From: JAQAZP01 sp965531145
Lineage (GTDB): Bacteria > Acidobacteriota > JAQAZP01
Direction: 5' to 3'
NCBI GenBank assembly: GCA_965531145.1
Contig: CBESOE010000002.1
Coordinates: 36,508-100,507 of the forward strand
Length of the DNA stretch: 64,000 nucleotides
Positions within the stretch are counted from its first letter, which is position 1. Every line of letters begins with the position of its first letter. Position numbers and translations under genes: made by a program. The notes under the pieces are model-generated. The model saw only the letters and a program-made list of their open reading frames with translations. It did no database searches and had not been told where the DNA came from. Below, piece by piece: positions 1 to 8,332 of this stretch.

Positions 1-1039
1 GCAGCAGGGCCGAGCGGCTGGAACTGACCAGTATTCCACCCGGTTTGAGGCATTTCAGGGCCAGCCGGTTCAGCCGCCGGTAGGTGGAGATGTCGCGGTC
101 CATGGTCTGCCGGCTCAGGATCAGCGCCGGCGGGTCAAGGAAGATCAGATCAAAGGGCTCCTCGCCGTTTTCAGCGTATTTGCGCAGGAAGACGTAGATG
201 TCATCGCGGACAAAGGAGCAGCGGTCGGTGAGCCTGTGCCGGGCCACGTTCTGTTCGGCGAGGTTGAGGGCGGCGCTGGAACTGTCCAGTCCCACCACCT
301 GTCTGGCCCCCTGCAGCCCCGCCATCACCGAGAAGCAGCCGGTGTGGCAGCAGGCGTCCAGGATCAGGCCGTCGCGGCTCATTGCCGCCGCCCGCCGCCG
401 GTTGTCCCGCTGGTCGAGGTAAAAGCCGGTGCGGCTGCCGGAGAGCAGGTCGCTCTGCAGGGTCAGTCCGTCCACGGTAATCTCCACCTGCCGCGGCAGC
501 TCGCCGTGGATCACCTTGACCTGACGGGGGAGATTTTCCGTTTCCCGGTCCTGGCTGTCATTGCGCAGCACGATGGCTTCAGGCTCGAGCTTTTCCTGGA
601 ACATCCCTACCAGCAGGTCCCGGCGCATGTCCATCCCCAGGGTGGTGAACTGCAGCGAGAGGTAGGGGCCGTAACGGTCGGCCACCACGCCGGGCAGCCA
701 GTCCCCTTCGGCATGCACCACCCGGTAAGACTTTTCGTTCGGCTGGAAGAGCCGCCGCCGGAAGGCCAGGGCTTCGGCCAGTCGGTTGCGCAGCAGCGGC
801 ACGTCCACCGGACCGGCGCCGAAGCGGATCAACCTCAGGGCCACATCGGTGTTCATGTTGGCGAAACCGGCGCCGAGGCAATGGCCGCGATAGTCGTAGA
901 CTCCGGCTTCACACCCCGCGTCATATGATCCGTCCACCCCGGCGATCTGGTGTTTGCGAACGCAGGGGTTGCCCTTGAGCAACGAGCGCTCCTCACCCTT
1001 TTTCAGCCGCAGGCGGCAGCGGTGATATACGGTTCCCAT
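1..1039 (-). CDS. RlmI-like class I SAM-dependent rRNA methyltransferase (3' end cut by window edge)
   Basis: About 346 codons are present, and the C-terminus runs off the left edge. I translated this frame by hand. The N-terminal ~70 residues look like the PUA-type RNA-binding domain of the RlmI/RlmK family. They are followed by the central domain (RLFQPNEKSYRVVHAEGD; GVVADRYG) and a Rossmann methyltransferase domain. SAM motif I is DACCHTGCFS near residue 227, and motif IV is LDPPALI near residue 302. Family members methylate 23S rRNA cytosine (m5C1962 in E. coli). The final visible segment reads GGILVSSSRSALLL, where E. coli RlmI has a catalytic Cys in an SCS motif; here that position is Arg. 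Start ATG at 1039 is preceded by GAAGGG about 10 nt upstream. The family call is firm; the exact target is not. Confidence 0.85.
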   Translation of the reverse strand, partial: MGTVYHRCRLRLKKGEERSLLKGNPCVRKHQIAGVDGSYDAGCEAGVYDYRGHCLGAGFANMNTDVALRLIRFGAGPVDVPLLRNRLAEALAFRRRLFQPNEKSYRVVHAEGDWLPGVVADRYGPYLSLQFTTLGMDMRRDLLVGMFQEKLEPEAIVLRNDSQDRETENLPRQVKVIHGELPRQVEITVDGLTLQSDLLSGSRTGFYLDQRDNRRRAAAMSRDGLILDACCHTGCFSVMAGLQGARQVVGLDSSSAALNLAEQNVARHRLTDRCSFVRDDIYVFLRKYAENGEEPFDLIFLDPPALILSRQTMDRDISTYRRLNRLALKCLKPGGILVSSSRSALL

Positions 1040-1170
1040 ATGGTTCTTACCCTTCGGCCGGATCCGGTGCCCGGTTCCGCGATCCACACTCTGTCCGTGA
1101 CGGTGATTGACCCGATATAGGGCAAACCTTAACAAGAAAAGCGTTTTCTGGCAACCACATGGCGGCCGGG

Positions 1171-1199
1171 TTGACTGGTTCAGCCAATGCTTCAATAAT
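1171..1199 (+). promoter_or_regulatory. sigma-70-type promoter for the sulfatase-fold gene
   Basis: TTGACT (1171-1176), 17-bp spacer, AATAAT (1194-1199). The predicted start near 1206 would give a leader of about 84 nt before the ATG at 1290. Confidence 0.6.
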
Positions 1200-1289
1200 A
1201 GCTCTCGAAGCGCGACCGCCGGTCGGTCCCGCCGTTCCCACACCGCTCCCGAAACAATTTTCGAAGCGCGAAACCCGCGAAGGGGCCCG

Positions 1290-2825
1290 ATGGCCAAACC
1301 GAGGAGCCCACGAAAGCAGGTGGCCGTTCCGGTGAGGAACATCGCCCTGCCGGTGATCGTGGTCATGCTCCTGCTGGTCTGTGTCCTCTTTGCACTGCAC
1401 CACGGATCGGGCCAGCGCCGCCTGATCAGCAGCGGCACACCAAACGTGCTGCTGGTTTCCATCGACACCCTGCGGCCCGACCACCTGGGCTGTTACGGCT
1501 ACCAGCGCGACACCTCGCCGGTCCTCGACCGGTTGGCGGAACAGGGCGTCCGCTTCTCAACGGTGGCTTCGGCATCATCCTGGACCCTGCCGGCCCATGC
1601 CTCGCTGGTCACCGGCCTCTATCCCGCGTCCCACGGTGCCTGGAAGATGGCCAACCCCATCTCGCCGGAGGTGCCCACCCTGGCCCAGCTGCTGCGGCGC
1701 TCGGGGATGGCAACCTGCGGAGTGGTCAGTTTCCACCTGCTCTCATCCAGCTACGGCTTTGGCCGGGGGTTCGGCGCCTACTACGAGCTGCACAAGGACG
1801 CCGGCGGCGGCCTGCGCGAGGTGCGGGCCGAGGAAGTGGCCAACCGGGCGATCCACTGGATTGGCGGCAACCGGGAGAAACCCTTCTTCCTCTTTCTCCA
1901 CTTCTTCGATCCGCACTGGGACTACGATCCCCCCCCGCCCTACGACCGGATTTACAACCCGGGATACCGCGGGGAGATCACCGGCGCTTACGGCTCGCTG
2001 CTGGAGTACATCAAGTACCGGCCGGAGAAACCGGGCAAGGGCGGAGGGGCCGCGAACCGGGGCGTGGAGCCGGGTGTGGAGCGGGAGGTGGCCATCGACC
2101 AGGAAGATCTGGAGCAGGTGCTGGCCCTCTATGACGGGGAAATCCGTTACACCGACCACCACCTGGGACGGGTGATCGACGCCCTGCGACTCTTCGGTCT
2201 GCTGGAGAAAACCCTGGTTGTGGTCACCGGTGACCACGGTGAGGAGTTCATGGAGCATGGCAGCCTCGAAGGGCATGCCTGGACCATGTACGAGGAGGTG
2301 ATCCGGGTGCCGCTGATCATGCGATTTCCCGATGGTCTGGGCGGCGGCCGGGTGGTTGACCATCAGGTGCGAAACATCGACATCATGCCCACCATCCTCG
2401 ACTGGCTGCAGGTGAATGGCCGGCCGGAGGTGGAGGGGCAGAGCCTGCTGCCGGTCATCCGCGAGACCTGCAGTATTGAGGGTGGGTGTCGGATGGATCA
2501 CGATGTGGCCTTTGGCGAGACCCGGCGTTTCAAAATGTCCCGGGCCTCGGCCCGTTCCAGCTCCGGCCGCAAGGTGATCTTCACCAACGGGGGCGCCCGG
2601 GTGGAGTATTTCGATCTCAACAGCGATCCGGGAGAGCAGGTCAACCTCCATAATCCGGGTGGGGCACCACCCCACGAGGAGTTTTCCCTGCTGGCGGAAC
2701 AACTGGGGGTCTGGTTGTCCGGCGAAGATCCCGGGGAGCAATCCGGCCCGCCGGACGAAGTGGACGTTGACCGGCGGACCAGGGAGCAGCTGGCCGCCAT
2801 GGGATACGCCGTGGAGGATGAATGA
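1290..2825 (+). CDS. membrane-anchored sulfatase-fold hydrolase (alkaline phosphatase superfamily)
   Basis: 511 residues. The ATG at 1290 is chosen because GAAGGGG lies 4 nt upstream and a signal anchor (hydrophobic residues about 17-37) follows; the frame stays open further upstream. The mature part has the sulfatase metal motif SIDTLRPDHLGCYG (about 52-65) and a second metal motif GDHGEEF (about 315). In true sulfatases the catalytic formylglycine comes from Cys or Ser in C-x-P-x-R. Here the aligned segment is T-L-P-A-H (T99), so Thr replaces Cys and His replaces Arg. This points to a Thr-nucleophile phospho- or phosphonate-ester enzyme, or a non-formylglycine hydrolase. The tail ends in a LAAMGY motif, shared in form with the second copy at 61619. 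Substrate unknown; catalysis would be periplasmic. Confidence 0.8.
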   Translation: MAKPRSPRKQVAVPVRNIALPVIVVMLLLVCVLFALHHGSGQRRLISSGTPNVLLVSIDTLRPDHLGCYGYQRDTSPVLDRLAEQGVRFSTVASASSWTLPAHASLVTGLYPASHGAWKMANPISPEVPTLAQLLRRSGMATCGVVSFHLLSSSYGFGRGFGAYYELHKDAGGGLREVRAEEVANRAIHWIGGNREKPFFLFLHFFDPHWDYDPPPPYDRIYNPGYRGEITGAYGSLLEYIKYRPEKPGKGGGAANRGVEPGVEREVAIDQEDLEQVLALYDGEIRYTDHHLGRVIDALRLFGLLEKTLVVVTGDHGEEFMEHGSLEGHAWTMYEEVIRVPLIMRFPDGLGGGRVVDHQVRNIDIMPTILDWLQVNGRPEVEGQSLLPVIRETCSIEGGCRMDHDVAFGETRRFKMSRASARSSSGRKVIFTNGGARVEYFDLNSDPGEQVNLHNPGGAPPHEEFSLLAEQLGVWLSGEDPGEQSGPPDEVDVDRRTREQLAAMGYAVEDE

Positions 2826-2831
2826 GGAGGA

Positions 2832-3230
2832 TCAGTCCAGGGCTTTCAACGCTTTCTTGTTGTCCACCGTGTTGAGCACGATCATCCCCCGGGTTTTTGA
2901 GGTGGAAGTGGCGTAGGCGTAGTCGATGGCCACGCCGGCAAAGTCAAGTTTTCCCGCCACCTTTTCAAATATTCCCGGCTTGTTGGGGCAGTCCACCAGG
3001 ATTACCTCACGGGTATCCGTTTCAAACCCTGCCTTTTTCAACACCCGCCTGGCTTTTGTGTTGTCATCGGTGATGAAGGTCAGGATGACCTTGCGGCCCG
3101 TGGTGTAGCCGTGAAAGGCCACCACGTTCACTTTGTTCTCAAACATCGCCTGGAACACCTGGTGACCCACGCCGGCCTTGTTGCCCGTGATCACCATCAG
3201 TTCCCTGGTCCTTTTGGCTGTGAAAATCAT
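2832..3230 (-). CDS. tandem ACT-domain protein
   Basis: 132 residues built from two ACT-like modules. The first runs from about 8 to 60 (ELMVITGNKAGVGHQVFQAM) and the second from about 75 to 130 (VILVDCPNKPGIFEKVAGKL), each with the typical small-molecule-binding loop of a beta-alpha-beta-beta-alpha-beta fold. ACT pairs usually bind amino acids and regulate enzymes of amino-acid metabolism. No catalytic domain is present. Start ATG at 3230 has a strong AGGAGGA 6 nt upstream. It is divergent from the lysine-degradation genes that begin at 3465. A role as an amino-acid sensor for that pathway is an inference from position only. The 3' end lies 7 nt from the end of the convergent sulfatase-fold gene. 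Confidence 0.75.
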   Translation of the reverse strand: MIFTAKRTRELMVITGNKAGVGHQVFQAMFENKVNVVAFHGYTTGRKVILTFITDDNTKARRVLKKAGFETDTREVILVDCPNKPGIFEKVAGKLDFAGVAIDYAYATSTSKTRGMIVLNTVDNKKALKALD

Positions 3231-3464
3231 GTTCTCCTCCTGTCCGGGGTTTCGCTATTTTGAAGCATCGAAAATTTGCTGGCACTTAGGTGAAACATGG
3301 TACAGTCCGATGCCCCTCGCGGCAAGCAATCATTGACTTCACACAGTCCGCCGTCATATATTTCGCCCTTCGACATTTACGTTCGTGACCCTGAAAACCA
3401 GAATTTCAGGACCGTTTCAAGTGGTTGTGACCATAGGTCAGCGGTTTCAGCAGAGGGAGTGGAG

Positions 3465-4778
3465 ATGGAGCAGTGTATCGGAATACGTCGTGAAGACAAG
3501 AACGAGTGGGAGCGGCGTGTCCCGCTGATCCCTGCCCACCTGGAAAAGTTGATCGGGGAGAACGGCCTCCGTTTTCGGGTCCAGCCCTCGCCCATCAGGG
3601 CCTTTGCCGACGCTGAATTCCATGCGGCTGGCGCTGAGGTGGAAGAGGATCTCACCTCCTGCCCGGTGGTGATCGCGGTGAAAGAAATACCCACCCGGCT
3701 GCTCCTGGAGAACCGGACCTACATCTATTTCTCCCACACCATCAAGGGCCAGGACTACAACATGGACATGCTCCGCCGGTTGATGGAGTTGAAGTGCAAC
3801 CTCATCGACTACGAGCGGATAATGGACGACAAGGGCCGGCGGTTGATTTTCTTCGGTCGCTTTGCCGGGGTGGCCGGGATGATCGAGACCCTGGCCGCGT
3901 TTGGCGCGCGGCTCAAGTGGGAGGGGACACCAAACCCCTTCGAATCCGTGGAGCAGCCCTATCGCTACGGCACATTGGACGAAGCAAAAGAAGCGGTGGC
4001 GCGGGTGGGTGAGGCTATCCGCACTGACGGCCTGCCCCTGGCCCTGGTCCCCCTGGTCTGTGGCTTCACCGGTTACGGCAACGTGTCCAAAGGCGCCCAG
4101 GAGATCTACGACCTGCTGCCGGTGCGTGCCATCACTCCGGAGCAGTTGCTGGCCGGGCAGTGGGAGGGGCGGGATGACCCCCGCACCCTGTGGAAGGTGG
4201 AATTCCATGAGAAGCACATGGCCCGCCCGGCTGATGACACCACCACGTTCGAGCTGCAGGAATATTACGACCACCCGGAACGCTATGTCTCCGCTTTCGG
4301 TCCCTACCTGCCACTGATGACCCTGATGGTCAACTGCATCTACTGGACCGAGGACTATCCACGACTGGCCACCCGGCAGCAGCTGCTCGATCTCTATGGC
4401 AGCGGCACCGCCCCGAAGCTGCGGGTGATCGGCGATATCTCCTGCGACATCGACGGTGCCACCGAGTGTACGGTGAAGGCCACCGAACCGGGCAACCCGG
4501 TTTTTGTCTATGATCCGGCCACGGGCAAGGCCCTGGACGGCGTCGAGGGCAACGGCCCGGTGGTGATGCCGGTGGACAATCTGCCCTGCGAACTGCCGCT
4601 GAACTCCTCCGAGGAGTTCAGCGAGGCGTTGCACACTTTTGTCCCCGGGATCGCTGCCGCTGATTTCAGCGGCCCGCTGGAGGCCTGCGACCTGCCCGCG
4701 CCGGTGAAGCGGGCCCTGATTCTCTACCAGGGCGAACTTACCCCGGACTACGAAGACATGAAGGAATTTCTCAAATAG
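3465..4778 (+). CDS. lysine-ketoglutarate reductase (N-terminal half of AASS-type saccharopine enzyme)
   Basis: 437 residues. The ATG at 3465 follows GAGGGAGTGGAG; the frame is open upstream to 3297 but that part looks non-coding. It matches the LKR half of eukaryotic aminoadipic semialdehyde synthase along its length: IGIRREDKNEWERRVPLIPAHL at the N-terminus, YFSHTIKGQ near 93, GFTGYGNVSKGAQEIYD near 200, and GDISCDIDGATECT near 325. The family condenses lysine with 2-oxoglutarate to saccharopine using NADPH. The fold is that of the alanine dehydrogenase / transhydrogenase N-terminal family. The following gene, 40 nt downstream, is the saccharopine dehydrogenase half, so the two form an operon that rebuilds the fused animal and plant enzyme from two proteins. 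Cytosolic. Confidence 0.88.
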   Translation: MEQCIGIRREDKNEWERRVPLIPAHLEKLIGENGLRFRVQPSPIRAFADAEFHAAGAEVEEDLTSCPVVIAVKEIPTRLLLENRTYIYFSHTIKGQDYNMDMLRRLMELKCNLIDYERIMDDKGRRLIFFGRFAGVAGMIETLAAFGARLKWEGTPNPFESVEQPYRYGTLDEAKEAVARVGEAIRTDGLPLALVPLVCGFTGYGNVSKGAQEIYDLLPVRAITPEQLLAGQWEGRDDPRTLWKVEFHEKHMARPADDTTTFELQEYYDHPERYVSAFGPYLPLMTLMVNCIYWTEDYPRLATRQQLLDLYGSGTAPKLRVIGDISCDIDGATECTVKATEPGNPVFVYDPATGKALDGVEGNGPVVMPVDNLPCELPLNSSEEFSEALHTFVPGIAAADFSGPLEACDLPAPVKRALILYQGELTPDYEDMKEFLK

Positions 4779-4818
4779 ACGTGCGACCTGTTTCCAAAAA
4801 TTATCGGAGGACCAGCAA

Positions 4819-6138
4819 GTGAAAAAGATTCTCGTTCTCGGCGCCGGCCTGGTGGCCAAGCCGCTCGTCCGCTACCTGCTCGACATGGAGGACACCGAGG
4901 TGACCGTGGCCTCCCGCACGGTGAGCAAGGCGGTGGACCTGATCGACAACCACCCCCGCGGCAAGGCGCTGCCCCTGCTGGTGGACAACACCGAAGAACT
5001 GGAGGCGCTGGTGTCCCTGTCGGACATGGCGATCAGCCTCGTGCCTTACGCCTACCACGTGTCGGTGGCCAAGCTCTGTCTCAAGCACGGTCTGCCGCTG
5101 GTCACCACCTCCTACGTCAGCGACGAGATGAACGCCCTGGACGGTGAGGCGAAGGAGAAGGGTCTGCTGCTGCTCAACGAGTGCGGCCTCGATCCGGGCA
5201 TCGACCACATGTCGGCGATGAAGATCATCCACGAGGTGGCGGCCAAGGGTGGCAAGGTGGTCAGCTTCCGCTCCTGCTGCGGTGGCCTGCCCGCCCCCGA
5301 GGCCAACGACAACCCGCTGGGCTACAAGTTTTCCTGGAGCCCCCACGGTGTGCTGTTGGCCGGCCGCAACGCGGCCAGTTGGCTGGAGGACGGCGAGGTC
5401 AAGGCGGTTCCCGGCCCGGAGCTTTTCACCGCCAGCGGGCCGGTGACCGTGGACGGCATGGACCTCGAGTTCTACCCCAACCGCGACTGTCTCGGCTATG
5501 TGGAGATTTACGGCCTCAAGGATTCGAAGACAGTGTTCCGCGGCACCTTCCGCAACCGCGGCTGGTGTCGGGCCCTGAAGCGTGTGGTGGACCTTGGCCT
5601 GCTGGACGAGACCGCCCGGGACGACCTGGCCGGCATCAGCTTCAAGGAGATGACTGCCAAACTGCTCGGCGTGGACCCGGCCGGTGACGTCAAGGCCGCC
5701 TTCATCGAGAAGCTCGGCCTGGCCGACGAGCCGGACACCCTGGAGCGGCTGGAGTGGCTGGGCCTGTTCTCCGACGAGACGGTGCCCGAGGCCTCCTCGG
5801 TGCTCGAGGTGCTGGAGAAACGTATGCTCGACCTGATGTCCTACAAGGAAGGCGAACGGGATATGATCGTCCTGCACCACGACTTCGTGGCCGAGTACCC
5901 CGACGGGAAGAAGGAGCACATCACCTCCACCCTGGTGGACTTCGGCATCCCCAACGGCGACTCCGCCATGTCCCGCACGGTGAGCCTGCCCGCGGCCATG
6001 GCCACCAAGCTGATCCTCGAGGGCAAGATCACCGACACCGGTGTGAAGATCCCGGTGGACAAGGGGATCTACGAGCCGGTGCTGGAGGAGTTGAAGACGG
6101 TGGACATCGACTTTGTGGAGCGGGTGGAAGCGATCTGA
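4819..6138 (+). CDS. saccharopine dehydrogenase (glutamate-forming half of AASS-type enzyme)
   Basis: 439 residues with a GTG start at 4819 and GGAGG 8 nt upstream. The Rossmann nucleotide-binding motif VLGAGLVAKPLVRYL starts at residue 4. Further family landmarks are ECGLDPGIDHMSAMKII (about 128-143), CCGGLPAPEANDNPLGYKFSWSP (split around 153-175) and YPNRDCLGYVEIYGL (about 218-232), all of which correspond to the SDH half of human AASS. The reaction is NAD(P)-dependent cleavage of saccharopine to 2-aminoadipate semialdehyde and glutamate. No aminoadipate semialdehyde dehydrogenase is seen nearby, so the next step is encoded elsewhere or the pathway serves another end. Codon use and GC match the neighbours. 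The operon ends in a clear terminator at 6171. Confidence 0.9.
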   Translation: MKKILVLGAGLVAKPLVRYLLDMEDTEVTVASRTVSKAVDLIDNHPRGKALPLLVDNTEELEALVSLSDMAISLVPYAYHVSVAKLCLKHGLPLVTTSYVSDEMNALDGEAKEKGLLLLNECGLDPGIDHMSAMKIIHEVAAKGGKVVSFRSCCGGLPAPEANDNPLGYKFSWSPHGVLLAGRNAASWLEDGEVKAVPGPELFTASGPVTVDGMDLEFYPNRDCLGYVEIYGLKDSKTVFRGTFRNRGWCRALKRVVDLGLLDETARDDLAGISFKEMTAKLLGVDPAGDVKAAFIEKLGLADEPDTLERLEWLGLFSDETVPEASSVLEVLEKRMLDLMSYKEGERDMIVLHHDFVAEYPDGKKEHITSTLVDFGIPNGDSAMSRTVSLPAAMATKLILEGKITDTGVKIPVDKGIYEPVLEELKTVDIDFVERVEAI

Positions 6139-6170
6139 CCTCTTCCCACAGCCGAATGACAATCAGAGAT

Positions 6171-6207
6171 GCCGGGAGGGGATCAATCCTCTCCCGGCGT
6201 TTTTTTT
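6171..6207 (+). terminator. intrinsic terminator of the lysine-degradation operon
   Basis: GCCGGGAGGGGA (6171-6182), loop TCAA, TCCTCTCCCGGC (6187-6198): a 12-bp stem with one G-T pair, followed by G and eight T residues. Confidence 0.92.
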
Positions 6208-6234
6208 GACAGCACCGGTGCCGACGGATATGAT
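6206..6234 (+). promoter_or_regulatory. sigma-70-type promoter for the YeiH-type transporter
   Basis: TTGACA (6206-6211), 17-bp spacer, TATGAT (6229-6234). The -35 box begins inside the T tract of the preceding terminator. The predicted start is near 6241, about 50 nt before the ATG. Confidence 0.75.
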
Positions 6235-6291
6235 TGGATTCTATCTTGTTCATAACATAAGAGATTGCCTGTAGATAAAGGGGAGTGTGCC

Positions 6292-8031
6292 ATGGCTGAT
6301 GAGACGGCGGAAGGTGGCCAGACCGTACAGAGGCCCGGTTGGAAGGAACTCTGGACCACCGAAGACTACTGGGCCATCTGGCTCGGCGTGCTGGTGGTGC
6401 TGGTGGGGTTCTTCATCTTCCTGCCCCGTCCGCCGGAGGGCATGCAGGCCACCATCGATGCGTCGAACGCGGTGCTGGCCCGGGAGGATGCCGCGTCGCC
6501 CTTCCGTACCATCGCCTGGTTCGAAGCCAGCGACGCCAAGGCGGGGGTCAAGGCCACCAGCCAGAGTTATGCCAAAACCCTGGGGAGATTCATCGCCAAG
6601 CCCCGCGGGTGGCGGAACAACCCTCTCGACGCTCTGGTGCTCAGCGAGGGCCGGGCCGCGGAGAAGAAGGCTGCCGCCGAGGTGAAATACACCGCCGAGA
6701 AGGAGAAGAGCGCTGCTGCGCTGGCCGTGGCCCGGGAAGCCGAGAGAAAGGCCCGGACGGCCGGGTTCGGCGATACGTCCCTCAACGAGGAGGCGAAAAC
6801 GGCCATCGCCGCCTGGCGCAACCAGAAGTTTTTCGAATCCACCGCGAAAAAGAAGACCAGGGTCACTTCCTTCAACCAGTTGCCCTACCTCATCGGGCTC
6901 TGCATCATCATCGCCCTCTTCTTCGGCCTGCCGCTGCACTCCCTCGGCATCTCACCGGTGAAGTTCTGTGCCGGGTTCCTCTTTGTCTTTGCCTTTGCCG
7001 TGCTGGCCTACACCCTGGCCGGCCAGGCCACGATGAAGGAATATGGTGTCGGCTACGCCGCCTGGGCCATCCTCTTCGGCATGATCATCTCCAACACCGT
7101 GGGCACGCCGAAGTGGGTGCTGCCGGCGGTGCAGACCGAATACTTCATCAAGACCGGGCTGGTGATTCTCGGGGCCGAAATCCTCTTCGGCAAGATCCTC
7201 ATCATCGGCCTTCCCGGAATCTTCGTTGCCTGGCTGGTCACACCGGTGGTGCTGGTGACCGGTTTCATCGTCGGCGAAAAGGTATTCAAGATCCCCTCCA
7301 AGACGCTGAACATCACCATTGCCGCCGCCGCCTCGGTCTGCGGTGTGTCGGCGGCCATCGCCACCGCCGCGGCCTGCAAGGCCAAGAAGGAGGAACTGAC
7401 CCTGGCGGTGGGGCTCTCGCTGATCTTCACCGTGCTGATGATGATCTTCATGCCCCTGTTCATCAACGCCGTGGGCATGGACCAGATCCTCGGCGGCGCC
7501 TGGATGGGCGGGACCATCGATGCCACCGGCGCGGTGGCAGCGGCCGGGGCCTTTCTCGGAGACAAGGCGCTCTACGTCTCGGCCACGATCAAGATGATCC
7601 AGAACGTGATGATCGGCGCCATCGCGTTCGCGGTGGCCCTTTACTGGGTGGCCCGGGTGGAGCGGAAGGGCGAGAGCAAGGTGGGTTTGATGGAGATCTG
7701 GGTCCGATTCCCCAAGTTCGTGCTCGGCTTCATCGGCGTCTCCGTGGTCTGCTCGGTGGTGCAGGCGTTTCTCGGTGACGATGCGGGATACACCCTGCTG
7801 GACCAGGGGGTGATCCGGGGCTTCACCAGGACCATCCGTGGCTGGTTCTTCTGCCTGGCCTTTGTCAGTATCGGCCTGGCCACCAACTTCCGCGAACTGT
7901 CCAGCCACTTCAAGGGCGGGAAGCCCTTTTTTCACTATGTTTTCACCCAGGGGTTCAACCTCGTTTTCACCCTGCTGATCGCCTGGATCATGTTCAACGT
8001 GATATTCACGGAGATCGCGGCAAAGATATGA
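6292..8031 (+). CDS. YeiH-family (UPF0324) putative sulfate exporter with extended N-terminus
   Basis: 579 residues; usual family members have about 350. The ATG at 6292 follows AAAGGGGAG. Residues ~24-46 form one membrane segment. Residues ~50-190 form a soluble, Ala/Lys/Glu-rich region with a likely long helix (~120-160). From ~200 onward come about ten hydrophobic segments typical of the family, including GYAAWAILFGMIISNTVGTP, the Ala-rich loop AAAASVCGVSAAIATAAA and GGAWMGGTIDATGAVAAAG. The family is annotated as putative sulfate exporters on limited evidence, so the substrate is not established. A small membrane protein gene overlaps the stop codon by 4 nt and is probably translationally coupled. 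The function of the extra domain is unknown. Confidence 0.8.
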   Translation: MADETAEGGQTVQRPGWKELWTTEDYWAIWLGVLVVLVGFFIFLPRPPEGMQATIDASNAVLAREDAASPFRTIAWFEASDAKAGVKATSQSYAKTLGRFIAKPRGWRNNPLDALVLSEGRAAEKKAAAEVKYTAEKEKSAAALAVAREAERKARTAGFGDTSLNEEAKTAIAAWRNQKFFESTAKKKTRVTSFNQLPYLIGLCIIIALFFGLPLHSLGISPVKFCAGFLFVFAFAVLAYTLAGQATMKEYGVGYAAWAILFGMIISNTVGTPKWVLPAVQTEYFIKTGLVILGAEILFGKILIIGLPGIFVAWLVTPVVLVTGFIVGEKVFKIPSKTLNITIAAAASVCGVSAAIATAAACKAKKEELTLAVGLSLIFTVLMMIFMPLFINAVGMDQILGGAWMGGTIDATGAVAAAGAFLGDKALYVSATIKMIQNVMIGAIAFAVALYWVARVERKGESKVGLMEIWVRFPKFVLGFIGVSVVCSVVQAFLGDDAGYTLLDQGVIRGFTRTIRGWFFCLAFVSIGLATNFRELSSHFKGGKPFFHYVFTQGFNLVFTLLIAWIMFNVIFTEIAAKI

Positions 8032-8315
8032 AGAAATTACCGCACAACTCAAGCAGCGGAACATCCGGGCGGCCGTCCGGCCGTCCGGGCGTACTGCGCA
8101 GCTGGGGACTGCTGCTGGCCTGGATCGTCGGTATCTGGTGCTTTGTCTTCCTGCTGGCCCCGCTGGCCCGGCACTTCCAGCCGGTGCGTACGCTCACCGA
8201 CTTCATCCGTGCCAACGACATCGACGCCGGGGCGTACTTCTACACCGAGGTGGAGGAGTTCGCCGTGGCCGAGCACGCCATCCGCGACACCATGACCCAC
8301 GCTAATACCGAATAA
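8028..8315 (+). CDS. small membrane protein coupled to the YeiH-type transporter
   Basis: 95 residues; not recognised. The start overlaps the transporter stop (ATGA), which argues for translational coupling and a joint role. After a basic, Ser/Gly/Arg-rich N-terminus there is one membrane segment at about 26-46 (LLLAWIVGIWCFVFLLAPLA). A C-terminal tail of about 48 residues follows that is rich in acidic residues and contains TDFIRANDIDAGAYFYTEVEEF. By the positive-inside rule the tail should be outside the cytoplasm. It could be an accessory subunit of the transporter; this is inference from coupling. Confidence 0.65.
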   Translation: MKKLPHNSSSGTSGRPSGRPGVLRSWGLLLAWIVGIWCFVFLLAPLARHFQPVRTLTDFIRANDIDAGAYFYTEVEEFAVAEHAIRDTMTHANTE

Positions 8316-8332
8316 CTCAGGAGCGAGTCCTG

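Noticed and set aside
236..928. A 230-codon plus-strand open frame at the left edge
   Set aside because: It is antisense to the RlmI-like methyltransferase, whose motifs are clear on the minus strand.
1150..1166. GG-N10-GC match to a sigma-54 promoter upstream of the first sulfatase-fold gene
   Set aside because: The -12 element reads TGGC without TTGC, no enhancer repeats are seen, and a better sigma-70 promoter lies at 1171-1199.
4801..6162. A 453-codon open frame antisense to the saccharopine dehydrogenase gene
   Set aside because: The protein is rich in HRxG/VxL repeats typical of antisense frames in GC-rich genes. The plus strand encodes a complete conserved enzyme.
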